Positions 1 through 8,797 of a DNA stretch of 64,000 nt are shown in pieces (position 1 is the first letter of the stretch; every line of letters begins with the position of its first letter). Made by a program: the position numbers and the translations under genes. The stretch covers positions 434,001-498,000 of the forward strand of contig NZ_JACIEE010000003.1 in NCBI RefSeq assembly GCF_014196765.1. The letters run 5' to 3'. A model generated the notes under the pieces. It was not told the DNA's origin. It did not search any database and saw only the letters and a list, made by a program, of their open reading frames with translations. The stretch comes from Mycoplana azooxidifex. GTDB taxonomy: Bacteria; Pseudomonadota; Alphaproteobacteria; Rhizobiales; Rhizobiaceae.

Positions 1-918
1 GAGGAAACGGCTGCAGCGCTGGACCAGATCACGACGACCGTGCGCGATTCCACCCGCCGCGCCGAGGAGGCCGGCGAACTCGTCGGGCGCACCCGGGCCG
101 GCGCGGAAAAATCGGGCGCGGTGGTGCGCCGCGCCATTTCCGCCATGCAGCAGATCGAACAGTCCTCCAGGGAGATCGGCAACATCATCGGCGTCATCGA
201 CGAAATCGCCTTCCAGACCAACCTTCTGGCCTTGAATGCCGGCGTCGAGGCTGCGCGCGCGGGCGACGCGGGCAAGGGTTTCGCCGTGGTGGCGCAGGAA
301 GTGCGCGAACTGGCGCAGCGCTCGGCCAAGGCCGCGCACGAGATCAAGGCGCTGATCACCACCTCCAGCAAACAGGTTCAGAACGGCGTGGCGCTCGTCG
401 GCGACACGGGCAAGGCGCTGGAGACGATCGTCGTGGAGGTCGAGGAAATCAACGGACATGTCCAGGCGATCGTCCAGGCGGCCCGCGAACAGGCGCTCGG
501 CCTTTCGGAAATCAATACGGCCGTCGGAAACATGGACCAGGGCACGCAGCAGAACGCCGCCATGGTCGAGGAGACGACGGCGGCAAGCCATGGACTGGCA
601 AGCGACGTGCAGGCGCTCAACGCGCTGATCGGCCGCTTCAACGTCGGAACGTCGCTCAGTCAGGCGGCACGCGGGTCGCAGTTGCATGTGGTGCCGGGAA
701 CCGAGGCCGCAAACGCCTCGGCCAGCAAGCCGCGCGCGCCCGCAGCGGACATACTCTCCCAGCCGCCGCGCAAATCGCCCGGTCAGTGGAACGTGAAGGC
801 TGCGAGCAAGGCATCGCGGGCCGTCGCCTCGCCGGCACATCTGCTGAACCAGAAGCTGGCGGGAGCGCTCGGCGCAAGGCAGGCGGAAGCCAAGGACGGG
901 GACTGGGAAGAATTCTGA
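1..918 (+). CDS. Methyl-accepting chemotaxis protein, C-terminal part (5' truncated by window)
   Basis: The reading frame is open from the first base, so the sensor, membrane and HAMP parts lie outside the window; 305 residues are visible. The conserved signalling hairpin is clear: [20 protein letters not shown] followed by [19 protein letters not shown]. Here the protein contacts CheA and CheW. A flexible Ala/Pro/Ser-rich tail of about 90 residues follows and ends in DWEEF, which resembles the C-terminal pentapeptide tether for CheR (and CheB) found on high-abundance chemoreceptors. The hairpin has NAGVEAA where NAAVEAA is usual. The ligand cannot be inferred from this half. The next gene converges on it 82 bp away; a GC palindrome (CCGGCCCC/GGGGCCGG, 960-976) lies between but has no T-tract. 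Confidence 0.95.
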   Translation, partial: EETAAALDQITTTVRDSTRRAEEAGELVGRTRAGAEKSGAVVRRAISAMQQIEQSSREIGNIIGVIDEIAFQTNLLALNAGVEAARAGDAGKGFAVVAQEVRELAQRSAKAAHEIKALITTSSKQVQNGVALVGDTGKALETIVVEVEEINGHVQAIVQAAREQALGLSEINTAVGNMDQGTQQNAAMVEETTAASHGLASDVQALNALIGRFNVGTSLSQAARGSQLHVVPGTEAANASASKPRAPAADILSQPPRKSPGQWNVKAASKASRAVASPAHLLNQKLAGALGARQAEAKDGDWEEF

Positions 919-1000
919 TCGCCTGCGCCCACCGGCGGTGAGAACCATCTTCGGCGGGACCGGCCCCCGGGGCCGGATCGGCCTTCGGGGTTCCTTGATG

Positions 1001-2080
1001 TCAGGGCGAGCCCGTCGCCGGCGCGTCGGAGCCAGACGGATAGAGATGCTCGCCGCCGCGGAAATCGCGGATGCGGAAGCAACCGTCGTCGCTCTCGCGG
1101 ACGGCGTCCGAAAGCACGGAGACCTTTCCGTGGCCTCCCGGTATGTCGAGGATATAGGTCGGCTGGCAGAGACCGGAAATGCGGCCGCGCAACTGCGCCA
1201 CCAGCGCCTTTCCCTCGGCGAGGCCGAGGCGGAAATGGCTGGTGCCGGGCGCAAGATCCGGATGGTGCAGATAGTAGGGCCGGATACGGTTCTCGACGAA
1301 GGCACGCATCAACGCGGCCAGCACATCGGCGTCATCGTTGACGCCCTTCAGGAGCACCGTCTGGCTGATCATCGCGATCCCGGCATCGACCAACCGTGCG
1401 CAGGCCGCGCGCGCCTGCGGCGTCAGCTCGCGCGGATGGTTGGCGTGCAGCGCGACATAGGTCGTCTTGCCCGACGCCTTCAGGGCACCGACGAGTTCGG
1501 AATCGATGTGGTCGGGCTCGACCACGGGGACGCGGGTGTGGAAGCGGACGACCTTGACGTGGCCGATGGCCGCCAGCCGCTCCATGATGTCGCGCAGGCG
1601 GCGGGCGGACAGGACCAACGGATCGCCGCCGGTGAGGATCACCTCCCAGATGTCCGGCCGCGCGGCGATATAGGCGATGGCCGCATCGAGCTGTTCGGGG
1701 GTGAGCGTCCCCAGCCCGGACGGCCCGACCATCTCGCGGCGGAAACAGAAGCGGCAATAGACCGGGCAGACATGCACCGCCTTGAGCAGCACCCGATCGG
1801 GGTAGCGATGAACGATGCCCTCCACGGGGCTGTGGGCGAGGTCGCCAATCGGATCGATCCGCTCCTCGGCGCGAACGAGGAGTTCCGCTGCATCGGGGAC
1901 GAACTGCAGCGCGATCGGATCGCGCGGATCTTCGCGGTCGATCATCGCCGCGACCGCCGGCGTCAGCGCAACCGCATAGCGCTCGCCGACCCGGGCAATG
2001 TCCGAGCGCACGGCCTCGGGCGGCAGGAGCCCGGCCTCCACGAGGTCCGGCACCGAACGCAGTGTCCTCGGCATGCTCAT
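1001..2080 (-). CDS. epmB: EF-P beta-lysylation protein EpmB (lysine 2,3-aminomutase-like radical SAM enzyme)
   Basis: Radical SAM protein of the KamA family, 359 residues. The [4Fe-4S] site is CPVYCRFC, with Cys105, Cys109 and Cys112 in the C-X3-C-X2-C pattern; a Gly-rich ILTGGDPL strand for S-adenosylmethionine binding follows. EpmB converts (S)-alpha-lysine to (R)-beta-lysine, the form EpmA prefers to attach to elongation factor P. The start overlaps the stop of epmA by ATGA, so the two are translationally coupled. A catabolic lysine aminomutase is the alternative, but coupling to epmA with efp alongside argues for EF-P modification. No epmC hydroxylase gene is present nearby. Confidence 0.9.
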   Translation of the reverse strand: MSMPRTLRSVPDLVEAGLLPPEAVRSDIARVGERYAVALTPAVAAMIDREDPRDPIALQFVPDAAELLVRAEERIDPIGDLAHSPVEGIVHRYPDRVLLKAVHVCPVYCRFCFRREMVGPSGLGTLTPEQLDAAIAYIAARPDIWEVILTGGDPLVLSARRLRDIMERLAAIGHVKVVRFHTRVPVVEPDHIDSELVGALKASGKTTYVALHANHPRELTPQARAACARLVDAGIAMISQTVLLKGVNDDADVLAALMRAFVENRIRPYYLHHPDLAPGTSHFRLGLAEGKALVAQLRGRISGLCQPTYILDIPGGHGKVSVLSDAVRESDDGCFRIRDFRGGEHLYPSGSDAPATGSP

Positions 2081-3141
2081 GGCGCGGTCTCCGCGACCGG
2101 TGCCCAGATGACCTGGTCGATGCGCGCGGCACCCGTCGCCAGCATCACCAGGCGATCGAAGCCGAGCGCGATGCCGCTCGCTTCGGGCATGATGCTGAGC
2201 GCTGCGAGGAAATCCTCGTCGAGCGGATAGGTCTCGCCGTAGACCCGCTGCTTTTCAGCCATCTCCAGTCCGAACCGGCGGCGCTGCTCGGCCGCGTCCG
2301 TGAGCTCGCCGAAGGCATTGGCGAGCTCGACGCCGCAGGCATAGAGCTCGAAACGTTCGGCCACGCGGGGATCATGCGGCGCGGGGCGCGCCAGCGCCGC
2401 CTCGGAGACGGGATATTCGCAAAGCACCGTCGCCCTGCCGAACCCGAGATTGGGCTCCACGCGCTCCACCAGCACGCGGCTGAACAGGTCGGCCCAGGTA
2501 TCGTCGGCTGCCACACGCATGCCGGCTTGGCCCACCGCCGTCGCCAGGGCCTCGCGGTCGGTCGCGCCATCGCTGCCGATGGTCGCCATCAGGTCGAGGC
2601 CGGCATGGCGCTCGAAGGCGGCCGCGACGGTCAGCTGCTCGGGCTCGGCAAAGGGATCGCAGTCGCGGCCGCGCCAGGAAAGACGCTGCGTCCCGGCCGT
2701 TCGCGTGGCGAGCGCCAGGATGGCGGCGCAATCGCGCATCAGTTCCTCATAACCTTCCGCCGCCCGGTACCATTCGAGCATGGTGAACTCGGGATGGTGC
2801 AGGGGGCCTCGCTCGCGATTGCGATAGACATGGGCGAAGCAGGCGATTCTTTCCTCGCCGGCGGCGAGCAGCTTCTTGCAGGCAAACTCGGGCGAGGTGT
2901 GCAGGTAGAGCGGTGTCGCTGTTCCCGAATGCCCGATCGCCTCGGTGCGGAAAGCATGCAGGTGCGCCTCGTTGCCGGGCGAGACCTGCAACGTCGCAGT
3001 GTCGACCTCGACAAAATCGCGCTCTGCGAAATAACCCCTCAGAGCGGCCTGGATGCGGTTGCGCGCAATCAGGAACGGGCGGCGGTCGGCATGGACGTCT
3101 GGCGTCCACCATGGGGACGGTGCGGGCGTGCTCGCGGTCAT
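2077..3141 (-). CDS. epmA: Elongation factor P--(R)-beta-lysine ligase (PoxA/GenX)
   Basis: Class II lysyl-tRNA synthetase paralogue of 354 residues with no anticodon-binding domain. It starts almost directly with the catalytic core (FVEVDTATLQVSPGNEAHLH), has a motif 2 block (VYRNRERGPLHHPEFTMLEW) and a motif 3 block (GIALGFDRLVML). It adenylates beta-lysine and transfers it to Lys34 of EF-P. The gene is divergent from efp across 146 bp and overlaps epmB by 4 bp. Full-length lysyl-tRNA synthetases are about 500 residues with an N-terminal OB fold, which is absent here. Confidence 0.94.
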   Translation of the reverse strand: MTASTPAPSPWWTPDVHADRRPFLIARNRIQAALRGYFAERDFVEVDTATLQVSPGNEAHLHAFRTEAIGHSGTATPLYLHTSPEFACKKLLAAGEERIACFAHVYRNRERGPLHHPEFTMLEWYRAAEGYEELMRDCAAILALATRTAGTQRLSWRGRDCDPFAEPEQLTVAAAFERHAGLDLMATIGSDGATDREALATAVGQAGMRVAADDTWADLFSRVLVERVEPNLGFGRATVLCEYPVSEAALARPAPHDPRVAERFELYACGVELANAFGELTDAAEQRRRFGLEMAEKQRVYGETYPLDEDFLAALSIMPEASGIALGFDRLVMLATGAARIDQVIWAPVAETAP

Positions 3142-3287
3142 GGCAAGTTTCTATCAGATTCCGGCGGACGCGCTGGCCTTTTGCCGGAATTTAAGGTAGT
3201 TGCGGCCCGATCCCGCTTTCCGGCGGCCCGGGGATGGCGCTTGCTGCGTCCTGTACGACGCGGCCGCTCCAGATACAAGGAAGACTT

Positions 3288-3857
3288 ATGGCAAAGATCA
3301 TCGCTTCTTCCGTTCGCAAGGGCAACGTGCTCGACGTCGACGGAAAACTCTACGTGGTTCTGACGGCGCAGAACTTCCATCCGGGCAAGGGCACGCCGGT
3401 CACGCAGGTCGACATGCGCCGTATCTCCGATGGCGTGAAGGTTTCGGAACGCTACCGCACGACCGAGCAGGTCGAGCGCGCCCATGTGGAAGACCGTGGG
3501 CACACCTTCCTCTACGAAGACGGCGAAGGCTTCCACTTCATGAACCCGGAAAGCTACGACCAGCTGACCATGTCGGCCGACGACGTCGGCGACGCCAAGG
3601 CTTATCTGCAGGAGGGCATGGCCGTCATCCTGTCGACGCACGAGGGTGTGGCGATCGCGCTCGACCTGCCGCGCAACGTGGTCCTCGAAATCACCGAGAC
3701 CGAGCCGGTCGTGAAGGGCCAGACGGCCTCCTCTTCCTACAAGCCCGCCATGCTTTCCAACGGCGTGCGCACGCTCGTGCCGCCGCACATCCAGGCCGGC
3801 ACCCGCGTCGTCATCGCCACGGAAGACGGCTCCTACGTCGAGCGCGCCAAGGACTGA
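3288..3857 (+). CDS. efp: Translation elongation factor P
   Basis: EF-P of 189 residues, the normal length. It binds between the P and E sites of stalled ribosomes and promotes peptide bond formation at polyproline stretches. The modified loop reads HPGKGTP with the acceptor lysine at position 34, as in E. coli; the OB-fold C-terminal domain ends SYVERAKD. The ATG at 3288 is chosen over an upstream in-frame codon at 3234 because it gives the family N-terminus MAKIIASS and has an AAGGAAG ribosome-binding site 5-11 bases upstream. Divergent epmA-epmB supply its beta-lysyl modification. A hairpin with 8-bp arms follows the stop codon. Confidence 0.97.
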   Translation: MAKIIASSVRKGNVLDVDGKLYVVLTAQNFHPGKGTPVTQVDMRRISDGVKVSERYRTTEQVERAHVEDRGHTFLYEDGEGFHFMNPESYDQLTMSADDVGDAKAYLQEGMAVILSTHEGVAIALDLPRNVVLEITETEPVVKGQTASSSYKPAMLSNGVRTLVPPHIQAGTRVVIATEDGSYVERAKD

Positions 3858-3867
3858 CGAGATTTGC

Positions 3868-3895
3868 GCCGCCCGCTCCGGCCCGATCGGGCGGC
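3868..3895 (+). terminator. Hairpin downstream of efp, possible weak terminator
   Basis: Perfect 8-bp arms GCCGCCCG (3868-3875) and CGGGCGGC (3888-3895) start 10 bases after the efp stop. Only ACCCCTTAC follows, so the uridine tract is poor and termination may be partial or factor-dependent. Confidence 0.4.
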
Positions 3896-3970
3896 ACCCC
3901 TTACAATCCGTCGAAAATCGGCTATGACCCGTAACCGGCTCTTACCCCAACAAGACGGATCCTACACCGA

Positions 3971-4963
3971 ATGACCCAATTCGACGTGCTGACGGTCGGC
4001 AACGCGATCGTCGACATCATCGCCCGCTGCGAAGAACGCTTCCTCACCGACAATTCCATCATCAAGGGCGCGATGAACCTCATCGATGCCGAGCGCGCGG
4101 AGCTGCTCTATTCGCGGATGGGTCCGGCAGTCGAGGCTTCCGGCGGGAGCGCCGGCAACACGGCCGCCGGGATCGCCAGCTTCGGCGGGCGCGCGGCCTA
4201 TTTCGGCAAGGTCGCCAGGGACCAGCTGGGAGAGATCTTCACCCACGACATTCACGCCCAGGGCGTTCATTTCGCGACCAGGCCGCTCGACGGCTTTCCG
4301 CCGACCGCACGCTCGATGATCTTCGTCACCGACGACGGCGAGCGGTCGATGAACACCTATCTCGGCGCCTGTGTCGAACTCGGCCCGGAAGACGTCGAGG
4401 AGGCCGTGGTGGCGGCTGCCAAGGTCACCTATTTCGAAGGCTATCTCTGGGATCCGCCGCGCGCGAAGGAGGCCATCCGCGCCTGCGCACGCATCGCCCA
4501 TGCGAACGGCCGCGAGGTTTCGATGACGCTGTCGGACAGCTTCTGCGTCCATAGATACCGTGACGAGTTCCTCGAGCTGATGCGCTCTGGCACCGTCGAC
4601 ATCGTCTTTGCCAACAGGGCAGAGGCGCTGGCGCTCTACGAGACCGAAGACTTCGAGCAGGCGCTTCAGATGATCGCCAGGGATTGCCGCCTCGCCGTCG
4701 TCACCATGAGCGAGGAAGGCTCGGTGATCCTGAAGGGGGGCGAGCGGACCCAGGTCCATGCCTCGCATATCGAGCGGGTGGTGGACACGACCGGCGCCGG
4801 CGACCTCTATGCGGCGGGCTTCCTCCATGGCTACACGCAGGGACGCTCGCTGGAAGATTGCGGCAAGCTCGGCAGCCTCGCGGCAGGGATCGTCATCGAG
4901 CAGATCGGGCCGCGCCCGATGTCCTCGCTTGCCGAGGCGGCGGTGGAGGCAGGGCTCGCCTGA
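3971..4963 (+). CDS. PfkB-family sugar/nucleoside kinase, probable adenosine kinase
   Basis: Ribokinase-fold kinase of 330 residues. It has the N-terminal PfkB glycine block (GGSAGNTAAGIASFGG) and the C-terminal signature DTTGAGDLYAAGFLHG, whose Asp is the catalytic base and whose GAGD forms the anion hole. The start MTQFDVLTVGNAIVDIIARC is typical of the rhizobial proteins annotated as adenosine kinase (adenosine + ATP to AMP + ADP), but substrate specificity inside PfkB is hard to read from sequence; another nucleoside or sugar kinase is possible. It stands alone between efp and a convergent gene whose stop is only 9 bp away. Confidence 0.85.
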   Translation: MTQFDVLTVGNAIVDIIARCEERFLTDNSIIKGAMNLIDAERAELLYSRMGPAVEASGGSAGNTAAGIASFGGRAAYFGKVARDQLGEIFTHDIHAQGVHFATRPLDGFPPTARSMIFVTDDGERSMNTYLGACVELGPEDVEEAVVAAAKVTYFEGYLWDPPRAKEAIRACARIAHANGREVSMTLSDSFCVHRYRDEFLELMRSGTVDIVFANRAEALALYETEDFEQALQMIARDCRLAVVTMSEEGSVILKGGERTQVHASHIERVVDTTGAGDLYAAGFLHGYTQGRSLEDCGKLGSLAAGIVIEQIGPRPMSSLAEAAVEAGLA

Positions 4964-4972
4964 GCCTTTCGC

Positions 4973-5515
4973 CTACTTGAAAGCCTCCCCGGGATAGGCG
5001 CCCCAGATCTCGGCCTGGGCCAACCAGCCCTCGGTGCCTTCCACTTCGGCGCGGCACCAGTCCCCGTTGCATTCCCCGACCTTGATGACGACGCCGGGTT
5101 CGAGCTTGGCGACGATCGTGCTGGAGGACTGCGGGTCGCGGCGCAAGTTGACGTAGATGTCTGCGCCCTTGCCGCGCATCCAGGGCGCCGTCACCGCCGT
5201 GCGCTCGCCGGAAAGAAGCGCCTGGTTGACCCAGCCTTCGGTGCCGTCGGCATCGCGGACGCGCCGCCAGTTGTCGTATTCCTGGATGATCTCGACCGGC
5301 ACGCCGGATTTCAGGTAGCGCCAGGCGACCGCGTAGTCGACACTCGGGCCGACACGCAGATTGACGCTCCTGGCCTTCAGGCTGACGAAGCGCGGCAGGG
5401 GAAGACCGCTCGGACCCTTCGAGACCTGGGCGAAGGCAGCGGGAACGCCATGGGCGGCCAGCACGGTCAGGGCGGCAAGTGCAATGGTGCAAACGCGGAT
5501 GGGTAAGCGATGCAT
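4973..5515 (-). CDS. Secreted bacterial SH3-domain protein
   Basis: A protein of 180 residues with an N-terminal signal sequence (MHRLPIRVCTIALAALTVLA, cleavage probably after AFA), then two SH3-like repeats. Repeat 1 contains KARSVNLRVGPSVDYAVAWR and repeat 2 DIYVNLRRDPQSSSTIVAKL, each ending in a Gly-Trp turn (EGWVNQALL, EGWLAQAEIW). Such domains usually bind peptidoglycan or cell-wall peptides in the periplasm; no catalytic domain is attached, so it may be an adaptor. The ATG at 5515 is preferred to an in-frame GTG at 5527. It is divergent from the 2-hydroxyacid dehydrogenase gene over about 180 bp. Confidence 0.82.
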   Translation of the reverse strand: MHRLPIRVCTIALAALTVLAAHGVPAAFAQVSKGPSGLPLPRFVSLKARSVNLRVGPSVDYAVAWRYLKSGVPVEIIQEYDNWRRVRDADGTEGWVNQALLSGERTAVTAPWMRGKGADIYVNLRRDPQSSSTIVAKLEPGVVIKVGECNGDWCRAEVEGTEGWLAQAEIWGAYPGEAFK

Positions 5516-5696
5516 GACGTGATCCACTCAAAAACATGCGGGCATCCGGCAACCGGACCCGGCCGAACCTGGCAATTCGCAAGTCCGGCTTTCAGAGCGG
5601 ATTGTCTTCGCGACGGGGTCTGGTAGAAAATGCCCTTGATGAAGCAAGTCTTGCCTATCTTGGTTAAGGACCCGTCAACAGGACGCCGATCGGACC

Positions 5697-6701
5697 ATGA
5701 CGAACAAGAAAAAACCGAAGGTCTATCTGACACGCCGCCTGCCGGACGTGGTGGAAACGCGCATGCGCGAACTGTTCGACGCGGAACTCAATATCGAGGA
5801 CACCCCGCGTACGCAGCCGGAACTCGTCGCCGCGGTCAAGACGCATGACGTTCTGGTGCCGACCGTGACCGACCGGATCGACGCGGCACTGATCGAGCAG
5901 GCCGGGCCGCAGTTGAAGCTCATCGCCAGCTTTTCGAACGGTGTCGACCATATCGACGTCGACGCCGCGGCCCGCCGCGGCATCACCGTCACCAACACCC
6001 CGAACGTCTTGACCGAAGACACGGCCGACATGACGATGGCGCTGATTCTGGCGGTACCGCGCCGGCTTGCCGAGGGTGCCCATCTCCTGACCGACCGCAA
6101 GGGCGAGTGGGCGGGCTGGTCGCCCACATGGATGCTCGGCCACCGGATCTGGGGCAAGCGGCTCGGCATCGTCGGCATGGGCCGGATCGGCACCGCAGTG
6201 GCCCGCCGCGCCAAGGCCTTCGGGCTCTCCATCCACTACCACAACCGCCACCGCGTCAGCCTGGCAACCGAAGAAGCGCTGGAGGCGACCTACTGGGACA
6301 GCCTCGACCAGATGCTGGCGCGTGTCGACATCGTCTCGGTCAACTGCCCCTCGACGCCTGCGACCTACCATCTGCTCTCTGCCCGGCGGCTGGCGCTGAT
6401 GCAGCCCTCCAGCTACATCGTCAACACCGCGCGCGGCGGCATCATCGACGAGGCGGCGCTGATCAAGTCCCTGCGCGAAGGCAAGATCGCAGGCGCGGGG
6501 CTCGACGTGTTCGAGCACGAGCCGGCGGTCAACCCGAAGCTCGTCAAGCTTGCGACCGAGGGCAAGGTGGTGCTGCTGCCGCACATGGGCTCTGCAACCC
6601 TGGAGGGACGGATCGACATGGGCGAGAAGGTCGTCATCAACATCCGTACCTTCTTCGACGGCCACCGCCCGCCCGACCGGGTCCTGCCGGGTCGGAACTG
6701 A
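5697..6701 (+). CDS. D-isomer-specific 2-hydroxyacid dehydrogenase (glyoxylate/hydroxypyruvate reductase type)
   Basis: NAD(P)-dependent dehydrogenase of 334 residues. The Rossmann fingerprint GIVGMGRIGTAVARRAKAFG lies near residues 155-175. The catalytic triad is visible: Arg in NTARGGIIDEAAL, Glu in GLDVFEHEP and His in LLPHMGSATLEGR. The family reduces glyoxylate, hydroxypyruvate or other 2-oxoacids; the sequence is most like the D-glycerate dehydrogenase/glyoxylate reductase group (GyaR), but the exact substrate is inferred. It converges on moeB with a 3-bp gap. Confidence 0.88.
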   Translation: MTNKKKPKVYLTRRLPDVVETRMRELFDAELNIEDTPRTQPELVAAVKTHDVLVPTVTDRIDAALIEQAGPQLKLIASFSNGVDHIDVDAAARRGITVTNTPNVLTEDTADMTMALILAVPRRLAEGAHLLTDRKGEWAGWSPTWMLGHRIWGKRLGIVGMGRIGTAVARRAKAFGLSIHYHNRHRVSLATEEALEATYWDSLDQMLARVDIVSVNCPSTPATYHLLSARRLALMQPSSYIVNTARGGIIDEAALIKSLREGKIAGAGLDVFEHEPAVNPKLVKLATEGKVVLLPHMGSATLEGRIDMGEKVVINIRTFFDGHRPPDRVLPGRN

Positions 6702-6704
6702 AGC

Positions 6705-7469
6705 CTACCGGTTTCGGCGCCGATAACGCATCACCTCGAAGCGCGCCGCCAGGCCGTCATAGAGCATGAGCCGGCCGACCAGCGGTTCGCCGGCGCCGGT
6801 GACGAGCTTGATCGCCTCCATCGCCATCAGCGTGCCGACGACGCCGGTCAGGGCGCCTACGATGCCGGCCTCGGCGCAGGAGGGGACGACGCCCGGGGGA
6901 GGCGCCGCCGGGAAGAGATCGCGATAGCCGGGGTTCTGCCGCCCCTCCGCATCGGTTTCCCACGGCTTCAGCACCGTCAGCGACCCGTCGAAGCGGCCGA
7001 CCGCTCCGGTCACGAGCGGCAGGCGTGCGGCTTCCGCCGCGTCGGCTGCGGCATAGCGGGTCTCGAAATTGTCGGAGCCGTCGATCAGGAGATCGAAGCC
7101 TGCCAGCAGGCCCGGGGCCGCTTCGAGGGTGAAGCGCGTGTCGAAGCCCGTCACGCGGACATGCGGATTGATTGCGGCGATCGCGGAAGCCGCGCTCCCG
7201 ATCTTGCTGCGGCCAATGTCGTCGGTCCCGTGGATTACCTGACGCTGCAGGTTCGACAGCGACACGGTGTCATCGTCGACGATGCCGATATGCCCGACGC
7301 CGGCGGCGGCGAGATATTGCAGGACCGGCGCGCCGAGACCACCGGCGCCAATCACCAGCGCGGCGGCGTTCTTCAGCTTCTGCTGACCCGCGCCGCCGAT
7401 CTCGGCCAGCACGATGTGGCGCCGGTAGCGCTCGATCTCATCGGGTCCCAGGGGTTCTTCGGTCGTCAC
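6705..7469 (-). CDS. moeB: HesA/MoeB/ThiF-family adenylyltransferase, probable MoeB
   Basis: E1-like adenylating enzyme of 254 residues. The ATP-binding loop is GAGGLGAPVLQYLAAAGVG and the conserved VPSCAEAGIVG carries a Cys. MoeB adenylates the C-terminal glycine of MoaD for sulfur transfer in molybdopterin synthesis. The first Zn-binding Cys-X-X-C of E. coli MoeB (usual motif CYRCLFP) is replaced here by GYRDLFP, and no second pair is present near the C-terminus, so the structural zinc appears to be lost. There is no rhodanese domain. It lies 20 bp downstream of recF on the same strand and could be co-transcribed. A ThiF role is the alternative. Confidence 0.82.
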   Translation of the reverse strand: MTTEEPLGPDEIERYRRHIVLAEIGGAGQQKLKNAAALVIGAGGLGAPVLQYLAAAGVGHIGIVDDDTVSLSNLQRQVIHGTDDIGRSKIGSAASAIAAINPHVRVTGFDTRFTLEAAPGLLAGFDLLIDGSDNFETRYAAADAAEAARLPLVTGAVGRFDGSLTVLKPWETDAEGRQNPGYRDLFPAAPPPGVVPSCAEAGIVGALTGVVGTLMAMEAIKLVTGAGEPLVGRLMLYDGLAARFEVMRYRRRNR

Positions 7470-7489
7470 GCGCGATCTCCGCCAGTTGC

Positions 7490-8614
7490 CTATCCTGCGA
7501 TAGTGCCGTTTTCCACTGTCAGGAAGCGGGCGCGATCGCCGAGGGCTTCGAACATGGCACGATCGGTGCCGGTCATGAAGGCCTGGCCGCCGAGCGCATC
7601 GACGCGATCGAACAGCGCCGCCCTGCGGCCCTCATCGAGGTGGGCGGAAATCTCGTCCAACAGCAGGATGGGCGCGTGGCCCGTCATGCCCGCGACAAGC
7701 CCCGCATGAGCGAGGACGATACCGACCAGCAGCGCTTTCTGCTCACCGGTCGAGCAGCGCGCCGCGTCGATGTCCTTCTCGCGGTGCCGGATCATGAGAT
7801 CGACGCGATGGGGGCCATCCAGCGTTCGGCCGGCGGCCGCGTCGCGAAAACGGCCGTCGCGCAGGGTGGCTGCGTAGATCTCCTCGATCTCATAGGCGGG
7901 TCGATCAAGTGCGTCGTCGAGAAATCCGGTGAGCGCCATCGCCGAGGTGGGGAATGGCCCCTCGTCGCGCGACGCCTCGACGAGGTCGGCGAGAAGGCCC
8001 ACGAGCTCGCGCCGCGCCAGCGCCATGGCGACGCCGAGCTCGGCCATCTGGAGCTCGAGCCCATCCAGCCAGCGCGCATCGGGTCGCGGCTCCGAAAGCA
8101 GCCGGTTGCGGCCGCGCATGGCTTTTTCGAAGTCTGCAGCGCGGCGACCGTGTTCGGGGTCGAGCGAAAGGACGAGGCGATCGAGGAAGCGGCGACGGTC
8201 CGAGGATGCCCCGCTGAAAAGCCCGTCCATCGACGGCGTTAGCCAGACGACGCGCAGATGGTCCAGAAGCTCGTCGACCGACCGGGCTGCGGTTCCGTTC
8301 AGCCTGAGGCGGCGTGACTGGCCCTCCTCGCCCGCCTCGGTGCCCGTGCCGACCTCGACCTCGCCCTGCATGCCGTCGATCGCGGCGAAGACGCTGAAGC
8401 CTCCTGGCGCGCCTTCGCGCGCGACGTCGGCATAGGCGGCGCGCCTGAGGCCGCGGCCGGGGGTCAGGAAGGAGACCGCTTCCATCAGGTTCGTCTTGCC
8501 GGCACCGTTCGCACCGGTCAGCACGACATGGCGATCATCGAGCCCGAGCGCGATCGACGCATAGTTGCGAAAATCGTGCAGCTTCAGACTGAAAAGGGTG
8601 ACCTTGTGAGGCAT
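7490..8614 (-). CDS. recF: DNA replication and repair protein RecF
   Basis: SMC-like ATPase of 374 residues that loads RecA at single-strand gaps together with RecO and RecR. Visible are the Walker A motif GANGAGKTNLMEA near residue 35, an ABC signature (CSTGEQKALLVG) and the Walker B block ILLLDEISAHLDE. The frame stays open upstream to 8719, but the ATG at 8614 gives the family start (MPHKVTLFSLKLHDFRNY) and is used. In many bacteria recF sits beside dnaN; here it is followed by moeB, the common rhizobial arrangement. Confidence 0.95.
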   Translation of the reverse strand: MPHKVTLFSLKLHDFRNYASIALGLDDRHVVLTGANGAGKTNLMEAVSFLTPGRGLRRAAYADVAREGAPGGFSVFAAIDGMQGEVEVGTGTEAGEEGQSRRLRLNGTAARSVDELLDHLRVVWLTPSMDGLFSGASSDRRRFLDRLVLSLDPEHGRRAADFEKAMRGRNRLLSEPRPDARWLDGLELQMAELGVAMALARRELVGLLADLVEASRDEGPFPTSAMALTGFLDDALDRPAYEIEEIYAATLRDGRFRDAAAGRTLDGPHRVDLMIRHREKDIDAARCSTGEQKALLVGIVLAHAGLVAGMTGHAPILLLDEISAHLDEGRRAALFDRVDALGGQAFMTGTDRAMFEALGDRARFLTVENGTIAG

Positions 8615-8797
8615 CGGTATCCGGATCTTTCGCCAGAGAGCTATGCCGAAGCGGGCGCCAAGGCAAGGCCCGCACCGTCGCCCGCAACCCATTCTTGAAA
8701 ATGCGCCGCTTGCGTTCACCGGGCCTTAACGCCTCATCGGGACAATGTCGCGGCCGTATCCGCCGCCTGTTGGGGCCGGTTCACCCCCAGGATTGTC

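Noticed and set aside
960-976. CCGGCCCC/GGGGCCGG palindrome between the chemoreceptor and epmB
   Set aside because: Perfect arms but a one-base loop and no uridine tract; expected by chance in GC-rich spacers, so not called a terminator.
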